Notes: generated by a model not told the origin, from the letters alone. Positions 51,858-64,000 are shown, counted from the stretch's first letter. The stretch is DNA of 64,000 bases from Penelope pileata (GCA_013396635.1 WBMW01004119.1:186001-250000), one strand, 5' to 3'. Numbers and translations: made by a program.

Positions 51858-52824
51858 CTTCCTATTAACAACAAGGATGCAACTCTCATTCCAACCCAAG
51901 ATTTTGGCTGAGTTTAAAGTATTCCAGATGAAAATTATGAGTTGTTAAAGACTTTTCCCAGCCTTCAGATCTATTTCAAGTTTTTTTTTCCTATATTACA
52001 TAAACTGCTTCAGCTGTGCAAAACACTGTCAGCTTATTTCTGACAGCAAATTAAGAGCTACTTACTGCTACTATCGACTTATTGCCTTCGTATAGGACGA
52101 TTCAAGAATAATTAAGATAATCAGACCTTAGCAAAATATGAGAAAGACCCAGTGTTATGTGAAATGGACGGAAATCATAATTCATACATATGTATCTACT
52201 TCTCTTGTTTAGGACTGACCAAACAGCTTACCCAGGGCTGCATGTGATATTAAGAGAAAATTATTTTAAGAAAGGTTTTTTTTTTTTCTTGTTAAATCTG
52301 CAGCCCTCTAAGTATTTCTCAGAAACACAGACTGTGTTGTAATGATTTTTCTGAAGTGAAAATTTGTTTTTGTAAATTAGTCATTGCTCTCTGTACTAAC
52401 AGTGAAAGAGCCACCACAACAAAAAATGCATATCACTTGTTCACCTTTAGCAGTCTTACCTTAGCATATGAAACTGATATTGCAAACAAACATTATCACT
52501 CTCATATGGCACCTATTTTTCTCTTCCAACGTTTATCCAGCCTGCGGATCGTGGCACAATGAGTGCCGGTGATGTTCTCAAAACACACGATACTCAGAAC
52601 TTAAGGCTTTTGCCCAATTCCACTGCCATGGTATCCACATTACACAATTGTCACCAGACTTGTAAGTTAACTTTGTATTCCAATTCACACAAAGTCATCT
52701 GCAAAAGAATTAATAAGGCACTTGCCCTTATGCCCAACAGATGAAACGTACCTGGTATCTATAATTCCCACCAATCAAACTGGAGTTAAACACCTGGGAA
52801 GTAACGTGTTTGTACTGAAAGGTG

Positions 52825-52844
52825 TATATATATATATATATATA
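52825..52844. repeat. (TA)10 microsatellite
   Basis: Ten TA dinucleotides follow GGTG and precede CAGTGAAGCC. The repeat opens a chance reading frame downstream (MYIYIYIY...). Confidence 0.9.
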
Positions 52845-55789
52845 CAGTGAAGCCTTTTGTGGAAAGCTACAATTTAAAAACAATCTTGAAATGCATAAAG
52901 ATCTGCATTTAGATACAGTAAGTAATTTGACCTCTAGACAGCACCTCTTCCAACGCTATGAAGAGCATATTAATACTTCACACAATGTTTTCCGTACATA
53001 TCCAATTGTTCCTCTGCAAGAAGTGTTTCTAATGGAGATAGAAAATTATTGTACTGCTAATATTTCAACAGATCTACATGGACTTGATACGAGCTGTCTG
53101 CAGAATGTCGATGTTCATGCTTTCATGACAGACAGAAGAAATCAGATGCTCAGTTGTACAAGGAAATGAATGGAAAAATATAAAACTGATGTGCAATTAA
53201 CACCAGCCAAGACGAACACCAGCATTCTGTTCCAATCACCTTCTGGCAGCAAAAGAATATAGAGGAAACAGAATTCAATTAAGAGGCACTGAGATATTTT
53301 CCTCAATGGAAAGCCTGAAAAATTAGCTCTACTTACTTGTAGATGGACAAAAAGAGAATAGAACAGAGTAGAAGCATGAAGATAGCAGAGGCTCCTTGCA
53401 CATTTTTGTAAAAGAGGAGAAAATGAAACACACAAACATTGTTTGTTACTGAAAAAGCAAACACTCAGGAATTATTACTAAAAGATAGAAGAAAATGAGA
53501 GAATCCAGACCTTATATTGCAGTTCTTAAAAATTACTCCAAATGCCATATACCATTCACAGCTCAAATGGAGCATAATCCCCATCTGCTCTATCTGTAAC
53601 ACTGCTGATATCATGGCTGTCTGTAGCACAGCTAATACCGTGACAACTTCCACAGGCTGTAGTGCTACGAGGGAGAGACATCTTCCAGCCCATCAAGTAG
53701 AAACTTATTCCCTTAATGGGTAGAAGTTTTAGCTTTGCATTGTCATTTAATCTCACCAGTTTCTCAGCTTATATGGTACTTTACACAAAGATATAAAGTA
53801 CCACAGATATAGAAGACAGGCTGCTCCTCCATAATTCAAGCCATTCAAACAACTATCTGAAAGTTCTGTCTCTTCATAAGCAGAAAGAGGAGAAAAAGGG
53901 GAAGCCAACAGTTGACAAACCTGCAAGCCTGGAGAAAAGAGGCACAGACGAGACTTATCTTCCAGTACACACTATTCCTTTCCTCTAATTCCCTTGCTTT
54001 TTTCAGGCAGGAATGTACAACCACACAGGTTTCTCAGATCAGTTCTCTTGATTCTACATTTTATTTCAAGTTACTCAAAGGTGATCAAAGTATTTATTGT
54101 ATTTAGCAAAAGTGAAAACAATATCTAAACAGTCACGGTAATTTCCGAAAATGCAACTTAATCTATGTCAAGTTCCTGAGCTATGAGGTGTCTCATAGAC
54201 TACAGCTGGTTGAGAAGTTCTCTGTTAGAAATTCAACTGTCCATGTCTAAAAACCAGCTGTCCCCTAGCCCCCATCAAAACAAAACAACAAAAAAACCAC
54301 CACCACCAATAAAACACCCCAAATGCATCAGTTTCACTCACTTCTTTTGCTGGCTTTGACAAGTCCCTTCTAGGCAGGCTGATGGGTCAGGAACAGAGCA
54401 GGCACGGAGCTGAGCTTCCCTAGCAGCCTGCTTGACAGGTCCTGTCAACTTTCATTTCTGGTTTACTGGCTGCCTGTGAGCAAATTTTGTAAATTCTAGA
54501 GATTCTGGTTTGGATGAAGCATTCTTGGAAAATAAATAAATACTTCTTTTGTCTCATACTTCTTCCCTAAATCAATTACTTTTTTCCCCCCTACAAGAAG
54601 CACTCTTCGTCCACCTCTGGGCTTGATCCGAGTATGTCCATCCTTTTCCATCTACCAAGTCCCTTTCCCTCCAGTGCTAACAGCTGTGGTTATTTTGATA
54701 AAGCTTTAACTATAAAATATTGCTAGGGCATTCTTATAGTAAATATAGAGGTATACATAAACCGTATTATTCTAGAATTCTTCTAGGGCCCCAACACAAA
54801 GTTATAAACTAAGAAAACTTTCTATATGTTAGGGAAGTGAGCAGAGGGGCCACCCAGACTCACAGTTCCTCTGACGAGATACCAGGAACAAGTGCGAGAC
54901 GCTACAGATAACAGGAGGAATAGTAGCACATACACAGATGGCTCGCCCTGTCCTGTGGCACCACTAATGAGACAGCAGCACAAGAAAGGGTGAGCTCTGC
55001 AGATAACAGACAGGGAGCAGTAGCTTAACAGAATTTACCAGGACAACTGTATAAAACTGTATAATCGATATTAAATAAAGGTATAAAGTCAACAGAACTG
55101 AGATCAGTGGGGAAAGGGAAACAGTGCTGAGCTGTCTATTTGGGAAGCAACAAGAATGGTAGATGGAAATAACTTGGAAAGGGAAAAATGGAAGAAGGAA
55201 ATACAAGGGGAAAGAAACTGTGTGCATGGGGCTTGCTTGGGAGCACCCGCCAAGCAGCCATGCACTTTCTCAGTGCAGCTTGGAACAGGAAATGAAATCT
55301 GTTGTTACTCTCATCGTACTCCTATCTGACTTGTACAATGAGGGGGAATCTGACTTCTCTCCCTCCTGCCAGTCAGGGACCCCTCCGATGTCCAAGCAAT
55401 GTGCAGGACAAAACAGGCCTGTTTATAGCTCACTACCTAAGCTTTTGGGTAATGTAATTTACTTAGACCTGTTAAGAACTCTCTTTGTGCAATCATGAAA
55501 TAGTTTCAGAGTCTGTCCTCAGAGTCTTCTGCTGCTGCTGTTCCTCTCTCAAAAATAGATTTCTCTGAGTACAAGCCAGGCAACAACGATTACAGTTCTC
55601 AGAACAAATCCCCAGCTTAAAAAAAATCAAAAACTGCTAGATGACTCTAAAGGCCTTATCTACTACAGCTTCCTGTCCCTAACAAAAGTTTAGGAACAGG
55701 ATAAGCAAACAGAAATACTTCCTATCAGTACTATCAATCTTTAGAAATTGAGAGTTCGGGACATTCTGGGCCAGATGGGATGTTTGTAT

Positions 55790-55985
55790 GATTAATAATC
55801 CCCAGGAGAGCTTTCTTTCATGAAATTACTCAACTGTTCTCTGAACTCATGCAAATTTTTGACGCTGACAACGTCCCAGAGAAAAGGGCTCTACAGCTCG
55901 ACAACGCAGCATGTTAAGAACAGGTTTGTTCTGATTTTGTCACCTGGCAGTTTCATTTGATGAGCTCTGTACTGGACAGGCAGGA
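55790..55985 (-). mobile_element. Ancient CR1/L3-like remnant
   Basis: Weak but ordered matches to an old amniote CR1-type LINE: GACGCTGACAACGTCCCAGA, then CTACAGCTCGACAACGCAGC and ATGTTAAGAACAGGTTTGTT, then GTCACCTGGCAGTTTCATTT and GATGAGCTCTGTACTGG. The remembered pattern is a CCACAG...TTAATGATGC, TGTGTAAAGAAGTACTT, CTGCC.GTTTCATT.G order. Strand is inferred from comparison with young minus-strand copies. Confidence 0.5.
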
Positions 55986-58900
55986 ACATCTCTCAGAATA
56001 GGCTTAAATAAAATCACTAAATCCACCACAAACGTTTATTTTTTATTATTACCTCTTTCTCCCAATAGCATTACTTTGCTGAAAAATTCTAAATCTAGTT
56101 AGTCTGATAATTTTGAAACAAAGTACACTGTTATTATGTATTTTGGTAATGATTTTTGTACTGGAGAGCAGACGTCAGGGATGTGTAAATTAGCTTATTT
56201 CTAATTATCTGCTATTTGTGTATTAGTAGGCTTTGAATGTCTTAGTTCCTGCATTCTGAAATGGGGAAGCAGTTATGATCTCCAAAGTGCTTCATAACTT
56301 CCTATCAATAAAAACTTCACATAAAGTGGCCATGTGTTATCATAGCATCCAGTCCCACACCATATGCATGACCAGCATGCCTTTGGTCCCAATGACGTGC
56401 GGGTTAGCTGCCTGCTATCACACCATCCCTATGCGCTTACTGATCTCAGAATCAAATTACAGAAAGCCAAAGCTTTTAACTTTCCAAGATTCAAATATAA
56501 CACTGAGCATGAGAAAGTAGTGTGCCTCAGACGACAGCTTAGGACAACAGAGGTTTCAGTCCTTCTAATGTTACATTCCTCCAGAAACTGCGTCCTTTTC
56601 AAGCAGACAGAAGGTGAATGTACAAGCTATTTAGACAGCTTCTAGCAGTGTTCTCAAAACTGCAATATGTTTCATTTCCATAACTTGCTCTTTCACAACT
56701 TCTCCCTTTAAAAATGAAACGGGAAGACAGTTATTTTAATACTACATTTTCAGGCAAGAGTGAAATATTTCAATCTGATATAAGAATTTGAGCCATTTCA
56801 TTTTTTCAAAACACTCCCCAAGGCTGTGTTCAGACAAACGTAGTTTATGAAACTAGAGCTAGAACCTAAGAGTTCCAGCCCATAATGGCCATTTGAAAAA
56901 CACAACACAGAAAAAATCCTAACATTCAAACCTATCTTGCCTGTTCACTTTCATAAAATCCTGAATTATATTTTCCACATGCACAGAAGATGATTTGCTG
57001 CATGTACAGAGCTCATCTGCACATCAGGAATTGAACCTGTAATAGCAATTATTGTTAGTTTTTAAAACAGGACACTTTGGAAGGTCCATCATCATTTCTT
57101 CACAGTAAAAGACAATGCAACCTAGTCATTTTCTGTTAGTCACAGAAAGTCCCATTGCCCGCTGCATCCTACAGTTTAGATTTGCCAAGTGTATGGAATA
57201 TTTTAGAACTCTTTTCCATTTAACTGTGGAATCATACAGAGGCAACCCAGCGTCCTACGTTTCAGCATATCCAAGTTCATTTAACAATTCATTCTCGATT
57301 TGGGGCACGTTCTTCTGAGCTATTTCAGAATACCTTAAAATACCTCACTGCCCTTAAACTTGAGCAGTGCACTATTTCCTTGACACACAGATATGTACAA
57401 CATTTTGGAGAAGTAGAATGAACTTTTATTTATTTATTTTTTTTTTTTTTATAAAAGTTATGGTATTAGTTTAGAATCCAAGCAACCTACTATCCACCAT
57501 GGACAGACAGTAGATCATTTAAGAATCCACTGACTTTTGCTTCTACATTTTTCATACACTTACCTGATTAGTATTTTATGAAATAGCAAACCCGTATGTA
57601 TTTGAAATATGAGCTGAGGACTAGTGCAAAGAAATGCATGTCAAAATCAAAATTTGACCTCTCTATACAATTAAGGCATTTCTTTCTAATAAGGAAGTGG
57701 AACTTGTTCTAATGAGCAAATCACCTTCTAAAATAGTAGTCAAAACACAGGATGTTGTGCAGCCAGGAGACTCAGACTCGATAGAATCAGCTCGTCACTT
57801 AAGTAGAAAGCTATTGGTCTGTAGCAGCACTTTAAAAAAAAAAAAAAAAAATCAGTTCTCTGAGATGTGTTAAGTAAAAGTTAAGCTTGTCACTGATGGG
57901 AAGGTACACTTTGTAAAACAGCAGAACTCCATAACCAAAACCTCAACGGTGTGTCCAACACAGTGTGCTAGCAGTGATCCTGCTGCCAAAGTAACAGCTC
58001 TTAACAGTAACAGCCAGTCTCAAAGAAGGCGTATGTAGTTACAACCACACCAGTTAAGCCTATTTACAAAGTTCAGCTGACGTGGTTAACTGGAAGTTAA
58101 AAATTTACCCATAGTAGATAAGGGAGGTAACAAACTGCTGATGTGGATATTTACAGAGAAGTCTCACTGTCTCACCTATCAGACACGAAAACAAACATGT
58201 CAGCTCTGCTATTGTCCTGTCTCACTGAGCAAAGCAGAGTCATTTCCTTGTATTCTGCTTGTATCCATTAATAGCCTATATTCTTTTAAAGTCATCATTT
58301 CTTTGACGAGAAATCAGCTTTTAGTCTAGTCCTTTTACGTGTCCTAGCATAGTAGGTTTGACTAAAGCTACTAGTTAGTCCGTTTATCTGCTTCTGAGTG
58401 TGAAACAGGTCACCAACCATAGCTCCAGTGACACCAAAGTGCATTCCTTCAGAAGCGTCACACTGCTCAGAGCCCACAGCTGAAGTGCTAAAGCCTGGGG
58501 CTCTTCACATCCCACCCACATGCAGCAAAAGGCAGCAGGGCAGTCTCTGGGGCATGCCCTACAGGAAGGCTGTGCTCTGGTGCTCGGTGCCATGGAGCCG
58601 GCTCATCTCACATCAGAGCCTGAGGCCAATGACTGAAAGCCAGAAACACAACAGTGCTTTCAGTTCCTGTGTCTGACTCCACGCCTATCCTATAACAGGA
58701 TGCTACTGCTACTTGATAACTGGCAATAACTAGAAGCCACAGCAAGTAACTATCAAGGTAAAATACTGAGCAAGTATTTTACATTTTTAAAGGAAGTTCC
58801 AAAGTCAACATCAAATACACACACTTACTTTTAAAAGTCAATAATGCCTGCCGGTGCAAGTGAGTGCTGTAATCTGACTGCAAACTAAACCCAAGGGGGT

Positions 58901-59507
58901 GTCAAGCAGAATAGAAAAAGAATGGTCTGTGAGGGGCAACACATCAGAAATACATCCGCATTTGAAGTTTCCTGACAGCACTAACTAAAATCAAGTTCAA
59001 AAATTACAGTCATCCAAAACATATGCCCTGAAAAAATTGTTTAATATTTGCAGTCTGATGGGGTTTTCATTGATTTTAACTGAAGTTGCTTACTGCTTTC
59101 TTCTTCTAGAAGAAAATGGCAGTCCCCAGGGAGTACCATTTGCCTCGTTTGAAACTGACAGATACGGCCATAAAGAAAAGAAGCACTCATCCATGGCAAT
59201 GCCCAAATTTTCATCTCTCTCCATTCACAACAGGGAAAAATGGATACTGGAATACTATAGGAAAACAGGTGAAAATCCAGCCATCAGCCACAGCTATCCT
59301 TGAATGAAAGGTACAGGGAGAATTTCATTCCCTGCATCACTTGGAGAGATGTGCTGGTGACTCCATACCTGTACACCAGCATTCTTCCAGGGAGCAAACT
59401 ATTGTAATCAGTTTGCTCATACAAGGTACCATTTTTACACATTGTGCAAAGTGCCCTACAATTTAGTTAGCCTGGCTTTTGCTCAAGTTACAAAGCAAAT
59501 AAAAGAA

Positions 59508-59534
59508 TTTGGTCACGTACATTACGTGACCAAA
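59508..59534. repeat. 27-bp palindrome, 12-bp arms, 3-nt spacer
   Basis: Left arm TTTGGTCACGTA (59508-59519) and right arm TACGTGACCAAA (59523-59534) are exact reverse complements around the spacer CAT. Each arm contains a TCACGT/ACGTGA half-site, similar to E-box or CRE/UPR-type bZIP and bHLH motifs. Function is not shown. Confidence 0.85.
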
Positions 59535-62500
59535 GCTTCAAGTACAAGGATTCCATGACTGGCATTCATTTCCAGTTACATTGGTACGTGCAGCCCAAAA
59601 GGCCTGGCAACAAGTGCAGGTAAGGCTCTTCTATTATCAACACCATCATGTGCACTCTGGCTTCAGGGCAGATAAAGTCTTCAGTGGCAATCTTCGAAGC
59701 ATAACAAAAAGCAAACAAACCCCACATTCTCTCCCCATCCTCTTTGTTTTGTTTCTGTTTATTTGCCTCTTGCTTTTATCTGGCAGAGACCAGACTGGTT
59801 AGATTTGAAACTGTAATGCCAAAACCCAAGGGAGGACAAAGGAACATGGTTGGAGGAAGTGGTTGACTGAAGAGATCTTAAAATTATTTGTTTTTCCTCA
59901 TGATATGTATTTTCAGTATTTATAAGTAGAAAGACAATCAGATAGGTTCAGAGATACATGCTAAAAGAGAGACAAAACTGTTAGAAAACACAGATATTTC
60001 TAAATTGATCCAGGGACATTACTGAGGTCACAGCTACTTTGAAAATACCAACCATGTTACAAAAGCTGAAAAGCACGAATCAAACTGAGTGATGTCCCAG
60101 AGTGGGAGGGATTAGCTATGTGGATTAACTGTGCAAATCGTTATCAAGTTCCTTGTGTAAAAAGATGAATGAGAACTCTTGGTTAGGATTTTCAAACTAT
60201 CAAATATTGAATGAAATATAGACATTTTAAATCTTCCTCCACATCACTCCAGACACTCTTTATATGCTGGTTCTTTGGTAAAACACAGTTCCTCTGCAAT
60301 GCTATCAGCTTTCAAATGAACGACTGCGTTTTCCTTCATATACTTCTGCTGTTCCCTACTTACCCCATTGCATAACATACTAAGTTTCTCTCCTCCTTCT
60401 ATATAACAACATCTGTGGAGAATTTAGATAATTTAGATAACTTCTTGACTATTTTAAGGAAGTTAAAATTTGGGTGTTGGTCATTGATGGTATTTTGTTT
60501 GTTTGTTTGGAGGAGAATCAGGAGGAACAGTAGAAAAGGCAAGGGGACAAATTTCCAGTTGTTTTGATTACAGCACTTCCAATGCCTCCCAGAATGTTTT
60601 CTGTAAACAGAGTATTTGAAACTGGATATTATGGTACAGCAAGAATATCCAAGAGAAATTATGAATAAATTAATTTTTGATATAGCACATTCACAGCTCA
60701 TTTTGCAGCCTGCTGAAGCTCCCCATGCAGCACAGGGCTAATAGCAATATGAAGTTCTAAGCGCAAGAGAGACATTACTGGCAAAGATGCAGTAAAACCA
60801 GCCACAAAGTTCTCAGGAAAATTCTCCTCTATGTAGAGATGAGGTGTAGCCAGTAAAACAGACACCAGATATGTTGGACTTGAAGGTAGCAGATCCCATC
60901 CCCATTTATTTGCACCGAAGGGTTCACACACACAAAGGCTTTTAAAGCTTTTTTTGAGACCTGTCTTTGGCATCAGCTGCTAGGTTTGTTCCTTCCTCAG
61001 GGAACAAGCAAACAAAAACTGCATTTTTCAAACAACACAAATCTGAAGCAGAAAAGGTTCCCATAGTAAATAAAGAATAAAATAGGCATCGCAAAAATAC
61101 TGTGTTCAAACAAATAGGAATAAAAAAAATCCACAAAACGTCCCCACAGAATGTAGCAATAGGTAATTAGCACATCAGGAAGCTATCATAAAGTCACTCT
61201 GAAATGTGCATGTCTAAGATCTCACAGTGCTCTACTGTGTATTTAAAGCAACTTAGTAATATTTTTGTCTTTCTAACTTACCCTTGTCAAGTCCATTGCT
61301 AACAAAAAAATACTTTTTTTCCTAATGGCCAGCACATACAGATCAGAAGGCTGTTCTTCTAAAGTTTCTTTTCATGTGCATGAGACCCAAGTAATATGAC
61401 TTTGTTAGCTTATACTACAGGACTTGCTTTCCATAGAAAAACAAAATGCTGAACTTTTACTTCAAACCACAGATAAAAAAAAATGCAGAAGTGGAGAGAC
61501 AGCCACTGGTCAAGCTCTGGATTGCTAAATAGATTCAAAATAACTTTCTTGATGAAACGAAACCACTATACAGAGGCACTGTGGAAAAGCAACAACAACA
61601 AAGTCTGATCAAAGTTAAAACAAGCTCAACTACTTTCCAAAATTCAGAAATGCTTTCCTCAAACTTCATTAGTTCCCACCATAAGTAGTCATGTAGATTT
61701 TACAGTTACTTTTTCACACTTTTGCTCTAAGAAATAAGCAAAAGCTATGGGTGAACACTGTTCCCATAACAAAGGATCATTAAGTTGGAGCAAAAGGAAG
61801 GTTACATATTCCCTGCTATAGCTGAAGAGCTTTGCTTCCCACATCACTAAGTCATAACAGTTGTGTCAAATTGAAGGGATGCTCATGTACCACAGTGATG
61901 CTGGAAGCCTACTCTTACAAATGACCACTGAACATGGACACTGAGCATAAGAAAGCATAAAGACAGACTTCATTTTCAAAACCAAGCTTCTGGAAAGTCA
62001 GACCTCTTTATGATAGCAGAAATGACATAAAATCTAATACTAAGTAGTTGGACTCCCATGAATTGGTAGTGTACTGCAATAGTATAACCCTACTGGAAAA
62101 AATTTACAAGGTCTATTGTAAACCATACAGTAAGTCACATGAAGCAGATGGAAATTTAATTAAAAAAAACAAGCTCGTAAGTTATTATAAGGTATTTGCT
62201 AATTTTGAGTGCTTACAAAGAAATCAAACAGAACTGTGCTTTAAATCTAATTCAATGGTATCAATTTCAGTTACAATACAGACCTCAAGCTTAACAACTT
62301 TGAACTTACACTGTATTGGCTTTTGCACCACTAGTTTCATGTTTGCAATGTATAAACATCAGATGACGTACATCTTCAGTGGCACACAAAGGAAAGAAAC
62401 TTCAGAATACCACCCAGTTCTTTAACAGCATTTCTCCCAGTCTGTGTCAGCGTGCTAGCAATCCATTCACACCCATAAAAGAGGCAAAAGTTGCAACTAA

Positions 62501-62817
62501 GTTTTCTTTTCCATCAATAGTTTGTATTTCAAAATTCAGATTGAACTTCCTTGTATTAACCACATTTGTTTGTCCAGTAGATAACTTTCTCAGTTCTAAA
62601 AATTTTAAAATACCAACTCAGCTAACATGCTGTGCCTACTATGCTTGCCTAATGAAACTAGAAAGGTAGCACAGATGGAAATCAGTTACAAAAGCCCACG
62701 TCACTTCCGTCACTGCCCCACCTCTAACAATAATAGCTCACTTCAAAACAGTTTATACATGTAAGAGAAATGTCTAAACCATATGCCTATTTATATGCTA
62801 GAAAGGGGAGTTTAAGA

Positions 62818-63482
62818 TCATAGAATCATAGAATGGTTCAGGTTGGAAGGGACCTTAGAGATCATCTTGTTCCAACCCCCCTGCCATGGGCAAGGACACC
62901 TCCCACTAGACCAGGTTGCCCAAAGCCCCATCCAGCCTGGCTTTGAAGACTTCCAGGGAGGGGGCATCAACGACTTCTCTGGGCAACCTGCTCCAGTGTC
63001 TCACCACCCTCACAGTGAAGAATTTCTTCCTTATATCCAGTCTAAATCTGCCCTCTTCCAGTTTATAACCATTACCCCTTGTCCTGTCATTATCTATCCT
63101 TGTAAAAAGCCCCTTCCCAGCTTTCCTGTAGGCCCCCTTCAGGTACTGGAAGGCTGCTATCAGGTCCCCCTGCAGCCTTCTCTTCTCCAGGCTGAAGAGT
63201 CCTAACTCTCTCAGCCTGTCCTCGTAGGGGAGGTGCTCCAGCCCTCTGATCATCCTCGTGGCCCTCCTCTGGACTCGCTCCAACAGCTCCACATCCTTCT
63301 TGTGTTGGGGGCCCCGGAACTGGACACAATACTCCAGGTGAGGTCTCACGAGAGCAGAGTAGAGGGGCAGAATCACCTCCCTCGACCTGCTGGCCACGCT
63401 TCTCTTGATGCAGCCCAGGATGCAGTTGGCCGTCTGGGCTGCAAGCGCACACTGCCAGCTCATGTTGAGTTTCTCGTCAACA
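62818..63482 (-). mobile_element. CR1 LINE, 5'-truncated, young, near-intact 3' part
   Basis: On the minus strand this is a 665-bp CR1 3' portion. The 3' end carries two octamer units (TCATAGAATCATAGAATGG on the plus strand) and the sequence is continuous up to GAGTTTCTCGTCAA at about 63480, where CR1 similarity stops. Over the 400 bp shared with the 11590 copy I count about 8 differences. It belongs to the same subfamily, defined by the GTTCAGGTTGGAAGGGACCT end and the CAACGACTTCTCTGGGCAAC block. The uninterrupted C-terminal ORF2 frame supports recent insertion. Confidence 0.95.
62906..63482 (-). pseudogene. CR1 ORF2 C-terminal fragment (reverse-transcriptase protein), open frame
   Basis: A continuous minus-strand frame of about 190 residues corresponds to the C-terminal part of CR1 ORF2, the LINE endonuclease/reverse-transcriptase protein. 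It begins near VDEKLNMSWQCALAAQ and contains SREVILPLYSALVRPHLEYC, KKDVELLERVQRRATRMIRG and RLRELGLFSLEKRRLQGDLI. Next come GLFTRIDNDRTRGNGYKLEE and GRFRLDIRKKFFTVRVVRHW, then the terminal LEVFKARLDGALGNLV before the stop. These are the region after the catalytic palm and the conserved C-terminal domain of bird CR1. The endonuclease, fingers and palm (YADD-type motif) are missing through 5' truncation, so it cannot encode an active enzyme. The frame extends upstream to 63568 into unrelated sequence by chance. Confidence 0.9.
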
Positions 63483-64000
63483 CACATCATGAAGGAACTG
63501 ATAAAGACAAATAAAAATGCCCTGGACTTCTGGGGAACAAGTTCAGTTTGCTTAGAGACCTGATCCACAGGATCTCATCTGAGACCCCTGTAGGGCAGAA
63601 GTGCACAGGAGACCTCGCTGATCTCCAAGCACAAGAATGGCTCTTAGTGTGAGACCACTGTGGCCAAAATGGTCATCCAGGCTGGATGTGAAGCACTCAG
63701 CTGAGCCCAAACCCCCAGGGAAGCCCATGGAGGGGGATCAGCCAGGGGCTGCCCCACAGCAGCGCAGAAGGCAGTCAAAGCTCAGCTGGAAACTGTCACA
63801 GGACAGATGGTGCCTCTACAGGAAATAAGCAGCTAAAGAAGGACCAAACAAAACAGAGACTTGCTGCTTAACAGGCTGGGAAAGCCAGAGACAAAGGATA
63901 TGAAAGGGCTTAAGCATTTGATGTCTTTTTTGCTCTGGTCTTTACCGTACTCTTAGTGGGTTAGTGGCAAGAGCTTATCAGGTAGAGATGTTAGCTAGGC

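Larger units (their letters stand above)
39043..64000 (-). other. MAN1A1: MAN1A1 intron 5' of exon A (partial, at least 24.9 kb)
   Basis: This stretch begins next to the acceptor of exon A and runs off the window. I found no CpG-rich first exon, no transmembrane or stem-coding segment, and no in-frame exon ending in a KIKE-like sequence before MMK, so the 5' exon should lie beyond 64000. It holds two opposed solo LTRs (43863-44331 and 46868-47343), CR1 copies at 50908-51857 and 62818-63482, an ancient CR1-like remnant at 55790-55985, (TA)10 at 52825-52844 and a 27-bp palindrome at 59508-59534. Unassigned GC-richer patches lie at about 39760-40290, 40560-40830, 58430-58680 and 63570-63830. Confidence 0.75.

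Noticed and set aside
52822..53169. 115-codon frame starting MYIYIYIY
   Set aside because: It starts in the (TA)10 microsatellite and the rest matches nothing I recognise.
62048..62425. 125-codon plus-strand frame
   Set aside because: No recognisable domain, AT-rich composition and overlap with a second frame in another phase; treated as chance.
63090..63514. Alternative frames of 93-120 codons
   Set aside because: They are other-frame readings of the young CR1; the true ORF2 frame is 62906-63482 on the minus strand.
1..64000. CRISPR arrays, bacterial operons, phage or defence genes, tRNA and rRNA genes
   Set aside because: No regularly spaced direct repeats, no long bacterial-type frames with ribosome binding sites and no tRNA-like cloverleaf were seen; the DNA is vertebrate intron.

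Overview
This window is vertebrate nuclear DNA and almost certainly avian. It is AT-rich and nearly all non-coding. Its recognisable interspersed repeats are bird-type CR1 LINEs, whose 3' ends carry the tandem ATTCTATG-type octamer, and bird-type solo LTRs. There are no bacterial-style genes, operons, CRISPR arrays or tRNA/rRNA genes.

The only cellular gene I can support is on the minus strand. Three short internal exons at 38946-39042, 28631-28746 and 19166-19246 join in frame. Together they encode about 98 residues of a glycoside hydrolase family 47 alpha-1,2-mannosidase, best matched to Golgi mannosidase IA (MAN1A1). The splice sites are canonical GT-AG, the phases are compatible, and the GH47 motif (ATIVDALDT) and an active-site region (FEVNIR) are present. 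The window is therefore an interior slice of MAN1A1: two complete introns of 9,384 and 10,199 bp, at least 24.9 kb of the intron on the 5' side of the first visible exon, and at least 19.1 kb of the intron on the 3' side of the third. The first exon (cytosolic tail, membrane anchor and stem) and the rest of the catalytic domain lie outside.

Layout from left to right: 1-19165 is intron with three CR1 fragments on the minus strand, one on the plus strand, a 28-mer occurring twice and a short perfect hairpin. Exon C is at 19166-19246. 19247-28630 is intron with two CR1 fragments. Exon B is at 28631-28746. 28747-38945 is intron with a 962-bp LTR, a 22-bp tandem duplication and an inverted repeat. 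Exon A is at 38946-39042. 39043-64000 is intron with two related solo LTRs in opposite orientation, a 950-bp CR1, an ancient CR1-like remnant, a (TA)10 run, a 27-bp palindrome and a young CR1. The young CR1 keeps an open reading frame over the C-terminal part of its reverse-transcriptase protein.

I found no convincing undescribed biological system. The observations most worth checking are the young CR1 subfamily (two copies about 98% identical, one with an open frame), the opposed LTR pair, the repeated 28-mer and the palindromes. Almost all open reading frames in the window are short chance frames or lie inside repeats. LTR and CR1 assignments rest on remembered family features, because no database search was possible.
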